Shown in pieces: positions 1 through 5,043 of a DNA stretch of 5,212 bases. Positions within the stretch are counted from its first letter, which is position 1, and each line of letters opens with the position of its first letter. The notes under the pieces were generated by a model. It saw only the letters and a list, made by a program, of their open reading frames with translations, did no database searches and was not told the origin of the DNA. The stretch is from an uncultured Collinsella sp. Lineage in GTDB: Bacteria; Actinomycetota; Coriobacteriia; Coriobacteriales; Coriobacteriaceae. Made by a program: the position numbers and the translations under genes. The DNA lies in NCBI GenBank assembly GCA_900551015.1, contig URUI01000105.1, forward strand, positions 1-5,212. Direction: 5' to 3'.

Positions 1-255
1 GAGCGTCGCGGGCGTCACGTTGCGCAGACGCGCCTCGCCAATCTGGTCGCACAGGTCGCGGTTGCGGTCGGCCAGGTCGCGCACGGTGGCAAAGTCGAAG
101 CCGGGGTCGCCCTCGGCGGTAAAGTACTCGGTCTCGAGCACCTTGAGGGCCTCCTCGCCCTTCTGGCGCTCGGACTCCATGGCGCCGTGGTCGCCGTAGA
201 TAAACATGGGGATAAACGGCTGGCGCTCGTATTCGAGTGCTTGCGATACGTTCAT
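1..255 (-). CDS. Unrecognised protein, N-terminal part (runs off left edge)
   Basis: Reading leftward from the ATG at 255-253 gives 85 sense codons with no stop before the window edge, so only the N-terminus is seen. A strong Shine-Dalgarno (AAGGAG on the minus strand, about 262-267) lies 6 nt before the ATG and decides the start. The protein begins MNVSQALEYERQPFIPMFIY, then GDHGAMESERQ. The rest is charged and probably helical, with many E, D and R and no membrane segment or signal peptide, so a soluble cytoplasmic protein is likely. I do not recognise a family or catalytic motif in this fragment. It is transcribed divergently from the metal exporter at 427 and shares the 171-bp spacer holding the MntR-like palindrome, so co-regulation is possible but unproven. 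GC-rich third positions match the neighbouring genes. Confident it is a gene; function unknown. Confidence 0.8.
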   Translation of the reverse strand, partial: MNVSQALEYERQPFIPMFIYGDHGAMESERQKGEEALKVLETEYFTAEGDPGFDFATVRDLADRNRDLCDQIGEARLRNVTPATL

Positions 256-315
256 ATGCTACTCCTTGGACGGGCCGCGTTGTGCGGCTCGAGGTTACTG
301 AGTTATGGCGAGATG

Positions 316-337
316 ATAGTTTACCATAGGCAACTAT
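316..337. promoter_or_regulatory. MntR-like imperfect palindrome (candidate metal-responsive operator)
   Basis: A 22-bp imperfect palindrome has arms ATAGTT (316-321) and AACTAT (332-337). Its inner 18 bases are AGTTTACCATAGGCAACT (318-335), and 16 of the 22 positions are symmetric. Read on the minus strand the core, GTTGCCTATGGTAAAC, matches the Bacillus subtilis mntA MntR operator core as I recall it (TTTGCCTTAAGGAAAC) at 11 of 16 positions. It ends at the first base of the -35 box of the exporter promoter, a position suited to activation from upstream. It could instead repress the minus-strand gene starting at 255. Binding is inferred from the sequence only. Confidence 0.45.
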
Positions 338-364
338 TGGCACCGCGCCCGGGACAACTACAAT
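337..364 (+). promoter_or_regulatory. Candidate sigma-70-type promoter of the metal exporter
   Basis: TTGGCA (337-342) and TACAAT (359-364) are separated by 16 bp, and both are close to the housekeeping consensus. Transcription would begin near 371, giving a leader of about 55 nt before the exporter ATG at 427. The MntR-like palindrome abuts the -35. A second TACAAT at 389-394 has no -35 at a proper distance. Confidence 0.55.
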
Positions 365-426
365 ACCCTAGTTGACCGCTAGGACTTTTACAATGCTGCC
401 GAAAGACACGAAAGGTTCCATCCGTC

Positions 427-1515
427 ATGGATTTACTGATTGATATTCTGCTCGACGCCGGCAAGGACACGCTGTCGCTGGTGCCGTTTTTGTTGGTGAC
501 GTATCTTGCTCTCGAGACACTTGAGCACGTTGCGGGCGACCGCGTCAACGGCGCTATCAAGCGTGCCGGCGCTGCGGGTCCCGTGGTTGGCTCGCTGCTG
601 GGCATGGTGCCGCAGTGCGGATTTTCGGCCATGGCAGCAACGCTGTACGCCGGCCGTGTCGTGACCTTGGGCACGTTGGTGGCGGTGTTCCTTTCGACCT
701 CCGATGAGATGCTGCCGCTGTTGCTTGCCGAGCAGGTTCCCGTGCAGACTATGGCGATGCTTTTGGCTTCGAAAGCGCTGATCGCACTGGTCACGGGTTT
801 TATCGTGGACGCTGCCATTCGCGGCCTGCGCCGTAACGCCCGCGCGCACGCGGCGATTCGCCGTACCGTGCTGGGAACCGCGGCCAACCCGGCCCACGTG
901 AACTGCGCGCACGACGACCACAGCGGCGGTGACATCATCGACGAGGTGGCCGAGGCAGGCGTGAGCGCCGACCACATCCACGAGCTGTGCGAGCGCGACC
1001 ATTGCGGTTGTGATGAAGACGAGGACGAGCACGAACACGGACATGGCCACGATCACGGTCATGAGGGCGAACATGAACACCATGATGGTCACGGTCACTC
1101 TCACTCCCACGAAGGGACGCCTGTCCTGTCGATCATCCGCAGTGCGATCTCGCACACCGTGCAGGTCTCGGTATTCATTTTTCTGGTGACGCTGATTCTG
1201 GTCGCCGTGCTCGAGACGTTCGGCGAGTCCGCGATCGAGCAGTTCCTGCGCGGCAACGAGACACTCGCTGTCCTGGGTTCGGCGCTTGTCGGGCTGATTC
1301 CCAATTGCTCGGCGAGCGTGGTCATTACACAGCTGTATCTGGAAGGCGCGCTGCAACTGGCGCCGATGCTCGCCGGCACGCTCATTTCCGCCGGCGTGGG
1401 TTATCTGGTGCTGTTCCGCACCAACCGCAGCGCCCGCGAAAATGCCGTGTTCCTGATCATGATGTACGTCATCGGCGCTGGCTGGGGCCTCATCCTCTCC
1501 GCCGTTGGCCTCTAA
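427..1515 (+). CDS. ArsP_2 / putative manganese transporter family metal exporter with His-rich loop
   Basis: A 362-residue integral membrane protein, probably an exporter of manganese or another divalent heavy metal. It resembles the ArsP_2 family (10TM heavy-metal exporter, also annotated arsenic efflux or putative manganese transporter). Hydrophobic segments fall near residues 15-35, 48-72, 77-100, 107-130, 243-263, 279-303, 308-331 and 339-360. The two halves look duplicated: GMVPQCGFSA (59-68) in the first and GLIPNCSASV (289-298) in the second, each with a helix-breaking Pro and a Cys. The halves are joined by a loop at about 138-230 with HVNCAHDDH (157-165), HELCERDHCGC (185-195), an acidic run (196-201) and 13 His in residues 202-228, a probable metal sensor or buffer. 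The ATG at 427 has only a modest Shine-Dalgarno (AAAGG, 411-415) 11 nt upstream. It is monocistronic: its own promoter and MntR-like box lie before it and a terminator follows. Metal specificity is inferred; arsenic is less likely given the His-rich loop and the Mn-type operator. Confidence 0.85.
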   Translation: MDLLIDILLDAGKDTLSLVPFLLVTYLALETLEHVAGDRVNGAIKRAGAAGPVVGSLLGMVPQCGFSAMAATLYAGRVVTLGTLVAVFLSTSDEMLPLLLAEQVPVQTMAMLLASKALIALVTGFIVDAAIRGLRRNARAHAAIRRTVLGTAANPAHVNCAHDDHSGGDIIDEVAEAGVSADHIHELCERDHCGCDEDEDEHEHGHGHDHGHEGEHEHHDGHGHSHSHEGTPVLSIIRSAISHTVQVSVFIFLVTLILVAVLETFGESAIEQFLRGNETLAVLGSALVGLIPNCSASVVITQLYLEGALQLAPMLAGTLISAGVGYLVLFRTNRSARENAVFLIMMYVIGAGWGLILSAVGL

Positions 1516-1523
1516 GTAGGCCT

Positions 1524-1599
1524 AAAAAATGGGCTTCAAATAGCCATGCTCAGCGCCTGCGCAATGCGGCGACGCATGGCATTTTGAAGCCCGTTTTTT
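1524..1599 (+). terminator. Long intrinsic terminator after the exporter, probably bidirectional
   Basis: A perfect 10-bp outer stem GGGCTTCAAA (1531-1540) / TTTGAAGCCC (1583-1592) continues, after a 2x2 mismatch, into a 7-bp inner stem GCCATGC (1543-1549) / GCATGGC (1574-1580). It is followed by six T (1594-1599) and preceded by six A (1524-1529), so it can terminate in both directions. It starts 16 bp after the exporter stop codon. Confidence 0.88.
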
Positions 1600-1634
1600 G
1601 TTGAGCCATGGATTCCGAGCGCTCACACCGCTCA

Positions 1635-1677
1635 AAACAAAAAGGTAGATTTTAGGCATGTCTCAAAAATCTACCTT
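1635..1677 (-). terminator. Intrinsic terminator of the DUF308-yaiI unit
   Basis: A perfect 12-bp stem AAGGTAGATTTT (1642-1653) / AAAATCTACCTT (1666-1677) closes a 12-nt loop. On the minus strand it is followed by a T-rich run broken by one G (TTTTTGTTTTG). It begins 2 bp beyond the yaiI-like stop codon at 1680-1682. With the forward terminator at 1524-1599 it separates two convergent transcription units. Confidence 0.85.
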
Positions 1678-1679
1678 GG

Positions 1680-2162
1680 TTAGTGCAGCAACTCGGTGAG
1701 GTTGCGTTTAAAGCGGGCGCGGTCTTCGCTGGTAAATGCTGCCGGACCGCGAGTGCGTCCGCCGGCGCGGCGTACCTTCTTTTCCTCGTGGCGAATAAAC
1801 AGCTGCATGTCGATAGTCGCCTTGTCGTACACGCGCCCGCGCACACCGATGGCGGCGGCATCGCGCCCGAGCACCATGCTCGCCAAGCCAATGTCCTGCG
1901 TCACGACCACGTCGCCCGCCTGCAGGCGTTCGACAATGGCAAAGTCGGCGCTGTCGGCGCCCACGCTCACGTCGAGCGTCGTGACCCAAAAGCCGCGTCG
2001 CGCGTGCTCGGCATCGCGCGGGTCGTCGCGGCGAATGTGTCGTTCCAGGTTTTGCGTGCTGTTGCCGGCGATAACAACGGCGACGCCCGCCCGCCGCGCG
2101 CAGTCAATCGACTCGCGCGTGACCGGGCAGGCGTCGGCATCAATAAAGAGCGTTCGCGGCAT
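1680..2162 (-). CDS. yaiI: YaiI/YqxD family protein (UPF0178, DUF188, PIN-like fold)
   Basis: A 160-residue soluble cytoplasmic protein of the UPF0178 (YaiI/YqxD) family, at the usual family length. Hallmarks are the N-terminal strand with FIDADACPV (residues 6-14), whose Asp 8 and Asp 10 are acidic residues of the kind that bind metal in PIN-like domains, a central block VSVGADSADFAIV followed by GDVVVTQDIGLAS (66-95), and the C-terminal RTRGPAAFTSEDRARF (136-151). The biochemical role is not established; a metal-dependent nuclease-like fold is the usual inference. It is the second gene of a minus-strand pair. Its ATG (2162-2160) directly follows the TAG (2165-2163) of the DUF308 gene with no base between, and the preceding sequence has no purine-rich Shine-Dalgarno, so translation is probably coupled to the upstream gene. 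It ends in TAA (1682-1680) just before its terminator. The family call is firm; the symbol follows the Escherichia coli homologue. Confidence 0.92.
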   Translation of the reverse strand: MPRTLFIDADACPVTRESIDCARRAGVAVVIAGNSTQNLERHIRRDDPRDAEHARRGFWVTTLDVSVGADSADFAIVERLQAGDVVVTQDIGLASMVLGRDAAAIGVRGRVYDKATIDMQLFIRHEEKKVRRAGGRTRGPAAFTSEDRARFKRNLTELLH

Positions 2163-2765
2163 CTAGTGCACCAGTTTGCCAAATTGAATGGCGCGAACAA
2201 TGAGCGTTACGCCAAACACCAGCAGCGCGGCGCCACTAAAGATGACAAGCATCTTGGCCGACCACAGCGGATAGATAAACACGAACATGCCGGCGATGAT
2301 GGAGAGTGCACCGCTCAGGATGGCAAGGGCGCGGTTGGACGAAAGCTCGGACTCCAGAATGGACATGACACCTTCGACAATCCAGCCAAAGCCGGCCACG
2401 ATAACCACCATCGTGGTGAGTGTCGCGGTCGAGAAGGCCTGGTTGCGCAGGATTATGACGCCGCCCAGGATAATGAGTAGGTTGGAGATGATGCTCGTCA
2501 CGCGCCAGCCAGTGGGCAGCAGCGGCTCAAAAATGGCAGTGAACAGCCTGATGGCAGCGGTGATTACAAAGTAAAAACCCAGGACGGTCGTCAAAAAGAC
2601 GAGGGACTTGGCGGGTGCAAAAAGCAGCGCGATGCCAGCAATGAGCGCCACGACGCCCGTGATGGCGTAGATCCAGCGCACGGCCTTGACGGCTTTGCCC
2701 GCCATACTTTTCTCGTCAAATCCAAACTGGCTCGATTTTTGGTCATCGTTCCTAAAGATACCCAT
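2163..2765 (-). CDS. DUF308 / HdeD-like six-helix membrane protein
   Basis: A 200-residue membrane protein resembling the DUF308 (HdeD-like) family. After a polar N-terminus of about 25 residues there are six hydrophobic helices near residues 31-50, 55-78, 89-107, 114-136, 146-166 and 170-192, rich in Gly and Ala and with short loops, as in this family's repeated two-helix units. E. coli HdeD is linked to acid resistance at high cell density; the role here is not known and I do not infer more than a membrane or envelope-stress protein. The ATG at 2765-2763 is supported by a strong Shine-Dalgarno (GGAAAGGAG on the minus strand, 2771-2779) 5 nt away. An internal Met at residue 21 has a poorer site. 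It is first in a two-gene unit with the YaiI-like gene, stop and start codons abutting. I found no convincing promoter in the spacer upstream on this strand. Confidence 0.85.
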   Translation of the reverse strand: MGIFRNDDQKSSQFGFDEKSMAGKAVKAVRWIYAITGVVALIAGIALLFAPAKSLVFLTTVLGFYFVITAAIRLFTAIFEPLLPTGWRVTSIISNLLIILGGVIILRNQAFSTATLTTMVVIVAGFGWIVEGVMSILESELSSNRALAILSGALSIIAGMFVFIYPLWSAKMLVIFSGAALLVFGVTLIVRAIQFGKLVH

Positions 2766-2881
2766 AACGTCTCCTTTCCGTGCGGCGTAAGCCTTGATCG
2801 TTACAACCAGTATCGCTTAAAGGCGCTGGCGTATGGGTCGGGGAGGGCGAAACGTAACCCAAAGGTCCCGAATTGTTTCCG

Positions 2882-2910
2882 TTGTTCCCCACGTCGCGGT
2901 TTTCTATTCA
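2882..2910 (+). promoter_or_regulatory. Candidate promoter of the nitroreductase gene
   Basis: TTGTTC (2882-2887) and TATTCA (2905-2910) are separated by 17 bp, giving a start near 2917 and placing the DtxR-like box about 40 bp downstream in the leader. An alternative is TTCGTT (2936-2941) with TAGATT (2960-2965) at 18 bp, whose -10 lies inside the DtxR-like box and would suit direct repression. Neither is strong enough to prefer with confidence. Confidence 0.3.
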
Positions 2911-2953
2911 ACAGGTGTAGAACATTGCAGCCCTGTTCGTTATTGCCTACGTT

Positions 2954-2972
2954 TTAGGTTAGATTTTCCTAA
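2954..2972. promoter_or_regulatory. DtxR/IdeR-like iron box upstream of nitroreductase
   Basis: The 19-bp sequence TTAGGTTAGATTTTCCTAA matches the actinobacterial IdeR/DtxR consensus TTAGGTTAGGCTAACCTAA, as I recall it, at 15 of 19 positions. The left half-site TTAGGTTAG is perfect and the right outer CCTAA is intact. It lies 28 bp before the nitroreductase ATG, so a metal-loaded repressor bound here could block transcription. The divergent DUF308 gene is about 190 bp away and is less likely to be the target. The site is seen; regulator binding is inferred. Confidence 0.5.
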
Positions 2973-3000
2973 GGACAATTGGCTTGTATTGGGGGTCCCT

Positions 3001-3672
3001 ATGAACGAAGCAGTTCCCGAGGCACCGTCGAGTGTCGAATCGATGGCAAAGCAAGGTTGCGAAAAGCTCGGTCTGGAAGCGTTTGATGCGCTGATCCGTC
3101 GTGCCCGTACGTGCCGTCGCTTTGACGAGTCTATGCGCGTGCCGCGCGAGTTTTTGCTCGAGCTGGCGGAACTGGCGCACCTGGCTCCCTGCGGCGCCAA
3201 TGCTCAGCGTCTGCGCTTTCACGTGGTGAGCGGTGCAGAGGACTGCGCGCGTGTATTTGACGAGCTTGCATGGGCCGGTGCGCTCAAGGATTGGCCGGGT
3301 CCCGATGAGGGCGAGCGCCCGACCGGCTACATCGCGATTCTTGCTGAGCGCGCCGTTCCGGGCAAGCCCGCCGCTCCCATTACCGATGTCGACACGGGCA
3401 TTACCGCGCAGACGATGATGCTCGCCGCCCGCAGCGCCACGCCCGAGGTGGCAGCCTGCATGTTCAAGGCCTTTACGCCCCACGCGATCGATGCCACGGG
3501 GCTCAATAACGACAAGTATGAGCTCAAGCTGATCATGGCGTTTGGCATTCCGGCCGAGACACAGGTGATCGATGCGATCGATTCCAACCCCGACGGCTCC
3601 ATCAATTATTGGCGCGACGAAGCGCGGGTGCACCACGTACCCAAGCGTCCGCTTGCCGACGTGCTGCTGTAG
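3001..3672 (+). CDS. Nitroreductase family flavoprotein
   Basis: A 223-residue protein of the nitroreductase superfamily: FMN-dependent, usually homodimeric, NAD(P)H-using cytoplasmic oxidoreductases. Family signs in order are RARTCRRFDES (34-44; the arginines usually contact the FMN phosphate), the APCGANAQRLRFHVV block (62-76; the Ser/Gly-Asn-Gln FMN-site pattern), DTGITAQTMMLAA (131-143; dimer and flavin region) and the C-terminal NYWRDEARVHHVPKRPL (202-218). Length is normal for the family. The ATG at 3001 has a GGGGG Shine-Dalgarno (2991-2995) 5 nt upstream. The open frame extends left to 2833, but that stretch has no ribosome site and holds the regulatory box. The real substrate cannot be read from sequence; nitro-compound, quinone, flavin or ferric reduction are all possible. 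The DtxR-like box just upstream hints at metal-responsive expression. It is followed by a hairpin and the phosphatase genes; co-transcription with them is uncertain. Confidence 0.88.
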   Translation: MNEAVPEAPSSVESMAKQGCEKLGLEAFDALIRRARTCRRFDESMRVPREFLLELAELAHLAPCGANAQRLRFHVVSGAEDCARVFDELAWAGALKDWPGPDEGERPTGYIAILAERAVPGKPAAPITDVDTGITAQTMMLAARSATPEVAACMFKAFTPHAIDATGLNNDKYELKLIMAFGIPAETQVIDAIDSNPDGSINYWRDEARVHHVPKRPLADVLL

Positions 3673-3705
3673 TTGTGCGTCGTTGCGGTGCAATCCGGCG
3701 GCAAA

Positions 3706-3740
3706 ATCACCACAAAGGCTCCTGTCCCCTTTGTGGTGGT
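3706..3740. repeat. REP-like perfect palindrome between nitroreductase and phosphatase genes
   Basis: An 11-bp perfect stem CACCACAAAGG (3708-3718) / CCTTTGTGGTG (3728-3738) closes a 9-nt loop, extendable by one G-T wobble and one A-T pair to 3706-3740. No T-run follows, so it is a poor intrinsic terminator. The CCTGTCCCCTTTGTGG core resembles bacterial interspersed palindromes (REP, RAYT-associated) as I recall them. It ends 4 bp before the purine-rich ribosome site of the next gene and could affect its expression or protect the upstream mRNA end. Confidence 0.5.
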
Positions 3741-3755
3741 ACGAGGGGAGGGTGT

Positions 3756-4298
3756 GTGGCAGATCTGTATTTGGTGCGGCATGGGCAGACTGAGCTCAAT
3801 GTGCAGAGCATTTTGCAGGGCTGGCACGATTCGCCGCTTACGGCGCGCGGGCGCGAGCAGGCGCTGACGGCGCGTACGGCGTTTGCGGCGCGTGGCGTGG
3901 CCTTTGATCGTGTGTATTCCTCGCCGTTGGGCCGGGCGCGGCATACGGCCGAGCTTATCGTTGGCGAGGGCCGTTCCATTGAGCTGGTCGATGACCTGCG
4001 TGAGTGGCATTTTGGCTCGCTGGAGGGCACATCAAATCGCGAGATGCCGCCGCAGCCCTGGGGCGATTATCCGGTGGCCTTTGGCGGCGAGTCGGAAGTG
4101 CAGCTTCAGTCGCGCATGGTCGCGGCGCTGTCCCGCATCATGGCCAGGCCGCAGCACGACTGCGTGCTGGCGGTTTCCCACGGCTCAGCCTGCCAGGAGT
4201 TTCTTGAGTATGTGACTGGCGGGGGAGAGCTGCCCGACAACGGTGCCGTGCTTCATTTTGGCTATTGCGATGGGGCGTTTTCGCTCTTGGGTTGGTAA
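3756..4298 (+). CDS. Histidine phosphatase family protein (phosphoglycerate mutase-like), first paralogue
   Basis: A 180-residue soluble member of the histidine phosphatase superfamily (branch 1), which removes or moves phosphate via a phospho-histidine intermediate. The signature LVRHGQT (residues 6-12) carries Arg 8 and the nucleophile His 9. SSPLGRARHT (55-64) supplies the second phosphate-binding Arg (Arg 60 or 62), REWHFGSLEG (82-91) has the likely general acid Glu 83, and VSHGSA (140-145) has the second catalytic His 142. All key residues are present, so it should be active. It is shorter than true cofactor-dependent phosphoglycerate mutases (about 230-250 residues), favouring a small-molecule phosphatase. 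Substrate unknown. The chosen start is GTG at 3756, with GGGGAGG (3745-3751) just upstream; the open frame runs back to 3609 inside the nitroreductase gene, but no better start with a ribosome site is seen. A second paralogue follows after 17 bp. Confidence 0.87.
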   Translation: MADLYLVRHGQTELNVQSILQGWHDSPLTARGREQALTARTAFAARGVAFDRVYSSPLGRARHTAELIVGEGRSIELVDDLREWHFGSLEGTSNREMPPQPWGDYPVAFGGESEVQLQSRMVAALSRIMARPQHDCVLAVSHGSACQEFLEYVTGGGELPDNGAVLHFGYCDGAFSLLGW

Positions 4299-4315
4299 CG
4301 AACGAAAGGACCCCT

Positions 4316-4951
4316 ATGAATAAAGATCTGTATCTGGTCCGTCATGGACAGACGATATTCAACCTTAAGCGTATCATTCAGGGGTGGAGTGACTCGCCGC
4401 TCACACAGCTGGGCTGCGATCAGGCGGCGCGTGCCGGCATGTTCTTGCGTGCGCGCGGCATTGAGCCCGACCACGCCTACACCTCTACGCTGCACCGCAC
4501 CGAACAGACCATCGCCAACCTGTGGTCGGGCATGACGTACGAGCGCTTGGACGGTCTGCGCGAGTGGTTCTTTGGCGACTTTGAGGCCGAGCGCGTGATG
4601 CTTATGCCCGAGCGCCCGTGGCGCGATTTCTATCGCCAGTTTGGCGGTGAGGGCCAGATGCAGGTGCGCGAGCGCATGGTGACGACGCTGACCGATCTTA
4701 TGCGACGCCCGGACCATTCGTGCGTGCTCGCGGTGAGCCACGGGTCGGCCATCAAGGAGTTTTTGGATTACGTGAAGGGCACGGAGGCCGACGAGCGCGA
4801 GCGCGTGCCGGGCAACTGCTCGGTGCTGCATTTCGTGTTTGACGATACGACCGATACGTTTGAACTGGTTGAGATCTTTACGCAGGAAGACTACGCGCGC
4901 GAGCTGGGGCTTGAGCCGCTCGTGGCTGCCGCGGGTCCGCAGCGCGGGTAG
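4316..4951 (+). CDS. Histidine phosphatase family protein (phosphoglycerate mutase-like), second paralogue
   Basis: A 211-residue histidine phosphatase superfamily protein, a tandem copy of the preceding gene. Hand alignment of the first 155 residues gives about 50% identity. LVRHGQT (7-13) holds Arg 9 and nucleophile His 10, TSTLHRTEQT (56-65) holds Arg 61, REWFFGDFE (82-90) holds acid Glu 83, and VSHGSA (140-145) holds His 142; all catalytic positions are kept. Differences from the first copy are a longer acidic and basic insert at about 156-165 and an extra C-terminal tail of about 25 residues ending LVAAAGPQRG. The start ATG at 4316 has AAAGGA (4305-4310) 5 nt upstream. An open frame back to 4265 overlaps the first paralogue and is not used. 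The 17-bp gap and absence of a promoter between them argue for one transcript, ended by the hairpin at 4998-5034. Substrate unknown; divergence suggests related but separate substrates. Confidence 0.9.
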   Translation: MNKDLYLVRHGQTIFNLKRIIQGWSDSPLTQLGCDQAARAGMFLRARGIEPDHAYTSTLHRTEQTIANLWSGMTYERLDGLREWFFGDFEAERVMLMPERPWRDFYRQFGGEGQMQVRERMVTTLTDLMRRPDHSCVLAVSHGSAIKEFLDYVKGTEADERERVPGNCSVLHFVFDDTTDTFELVEIFTQEDYARELGLEPLVAAAGPQRG

Positions 4952-4993
4952 TTTGGGCGTGGCGGTGCGGGTCGCCGACTTACTTCTCGACGC

Positions 4994-5043
4994 AAAAGGG
5001 GCGGAGATGCATGTACCTGCTGCATCTCCGCCCCCTGTTTGTT
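4994..5043 (+). terminator. Strong hairpin terminator after the phosphatase pair
   Basis: A perfect 14-bp GC-rich stem GGGGCGGAGATGCA (4998-5011) / TGCATCTCCGCCCC (5021-5034) closes a 9-nt loop. The downstream tract (CTGTTTGTTG) is only moderately T-rich, while four A (4994-4997) precede the stem, so it may also stop leftward transcription. It lies 46 bp after the second phosphatase stop codon. Confidence 0.75.

Noticed and set aside
372..394. TTGACC / TACAAT as a second promoter
   Set aside because: The two hexamers are separated by only 11 bp, too close for a sigma-70-type promoter.
365..426. Possible Mn riboswitch (yybP-ykoY type) in the exporter leader
   Set aside because: The leader of about 55 nt is too short and shows no paired helices or characteristic loops of that riboswitch.
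1030..1110. His-codon stretch as a DNA repeat or CRISPR-like array
   Set aside because: The periodicity comes from CAC/CAT codons in a His-rich protein loop; there are no uniform repeats with unique spacers.
433..1356. Minus-strand open frame of 307 codons opposite the exporter
   Set aside because: It mirrors the exporter; its Val-rich stretch is simply the complement of the His-rich codons, and it has no family signature.
1683..2480. Plus-strand open frame of 265 codons opposite the yaiI and DUF308 genes
   Set aside because: Both opposite-strand genes have clear family features; this frame has low-complexity His/Arg/Ala composition and spans two genes.
2833..3000. Upstream extension of the nitroreductase frame
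   Set aside because: No Shine-Dalgarno precedes the upstream ATG, the added residues do not resemble the family, and the stretch contains the promoter and DtxR-like box.
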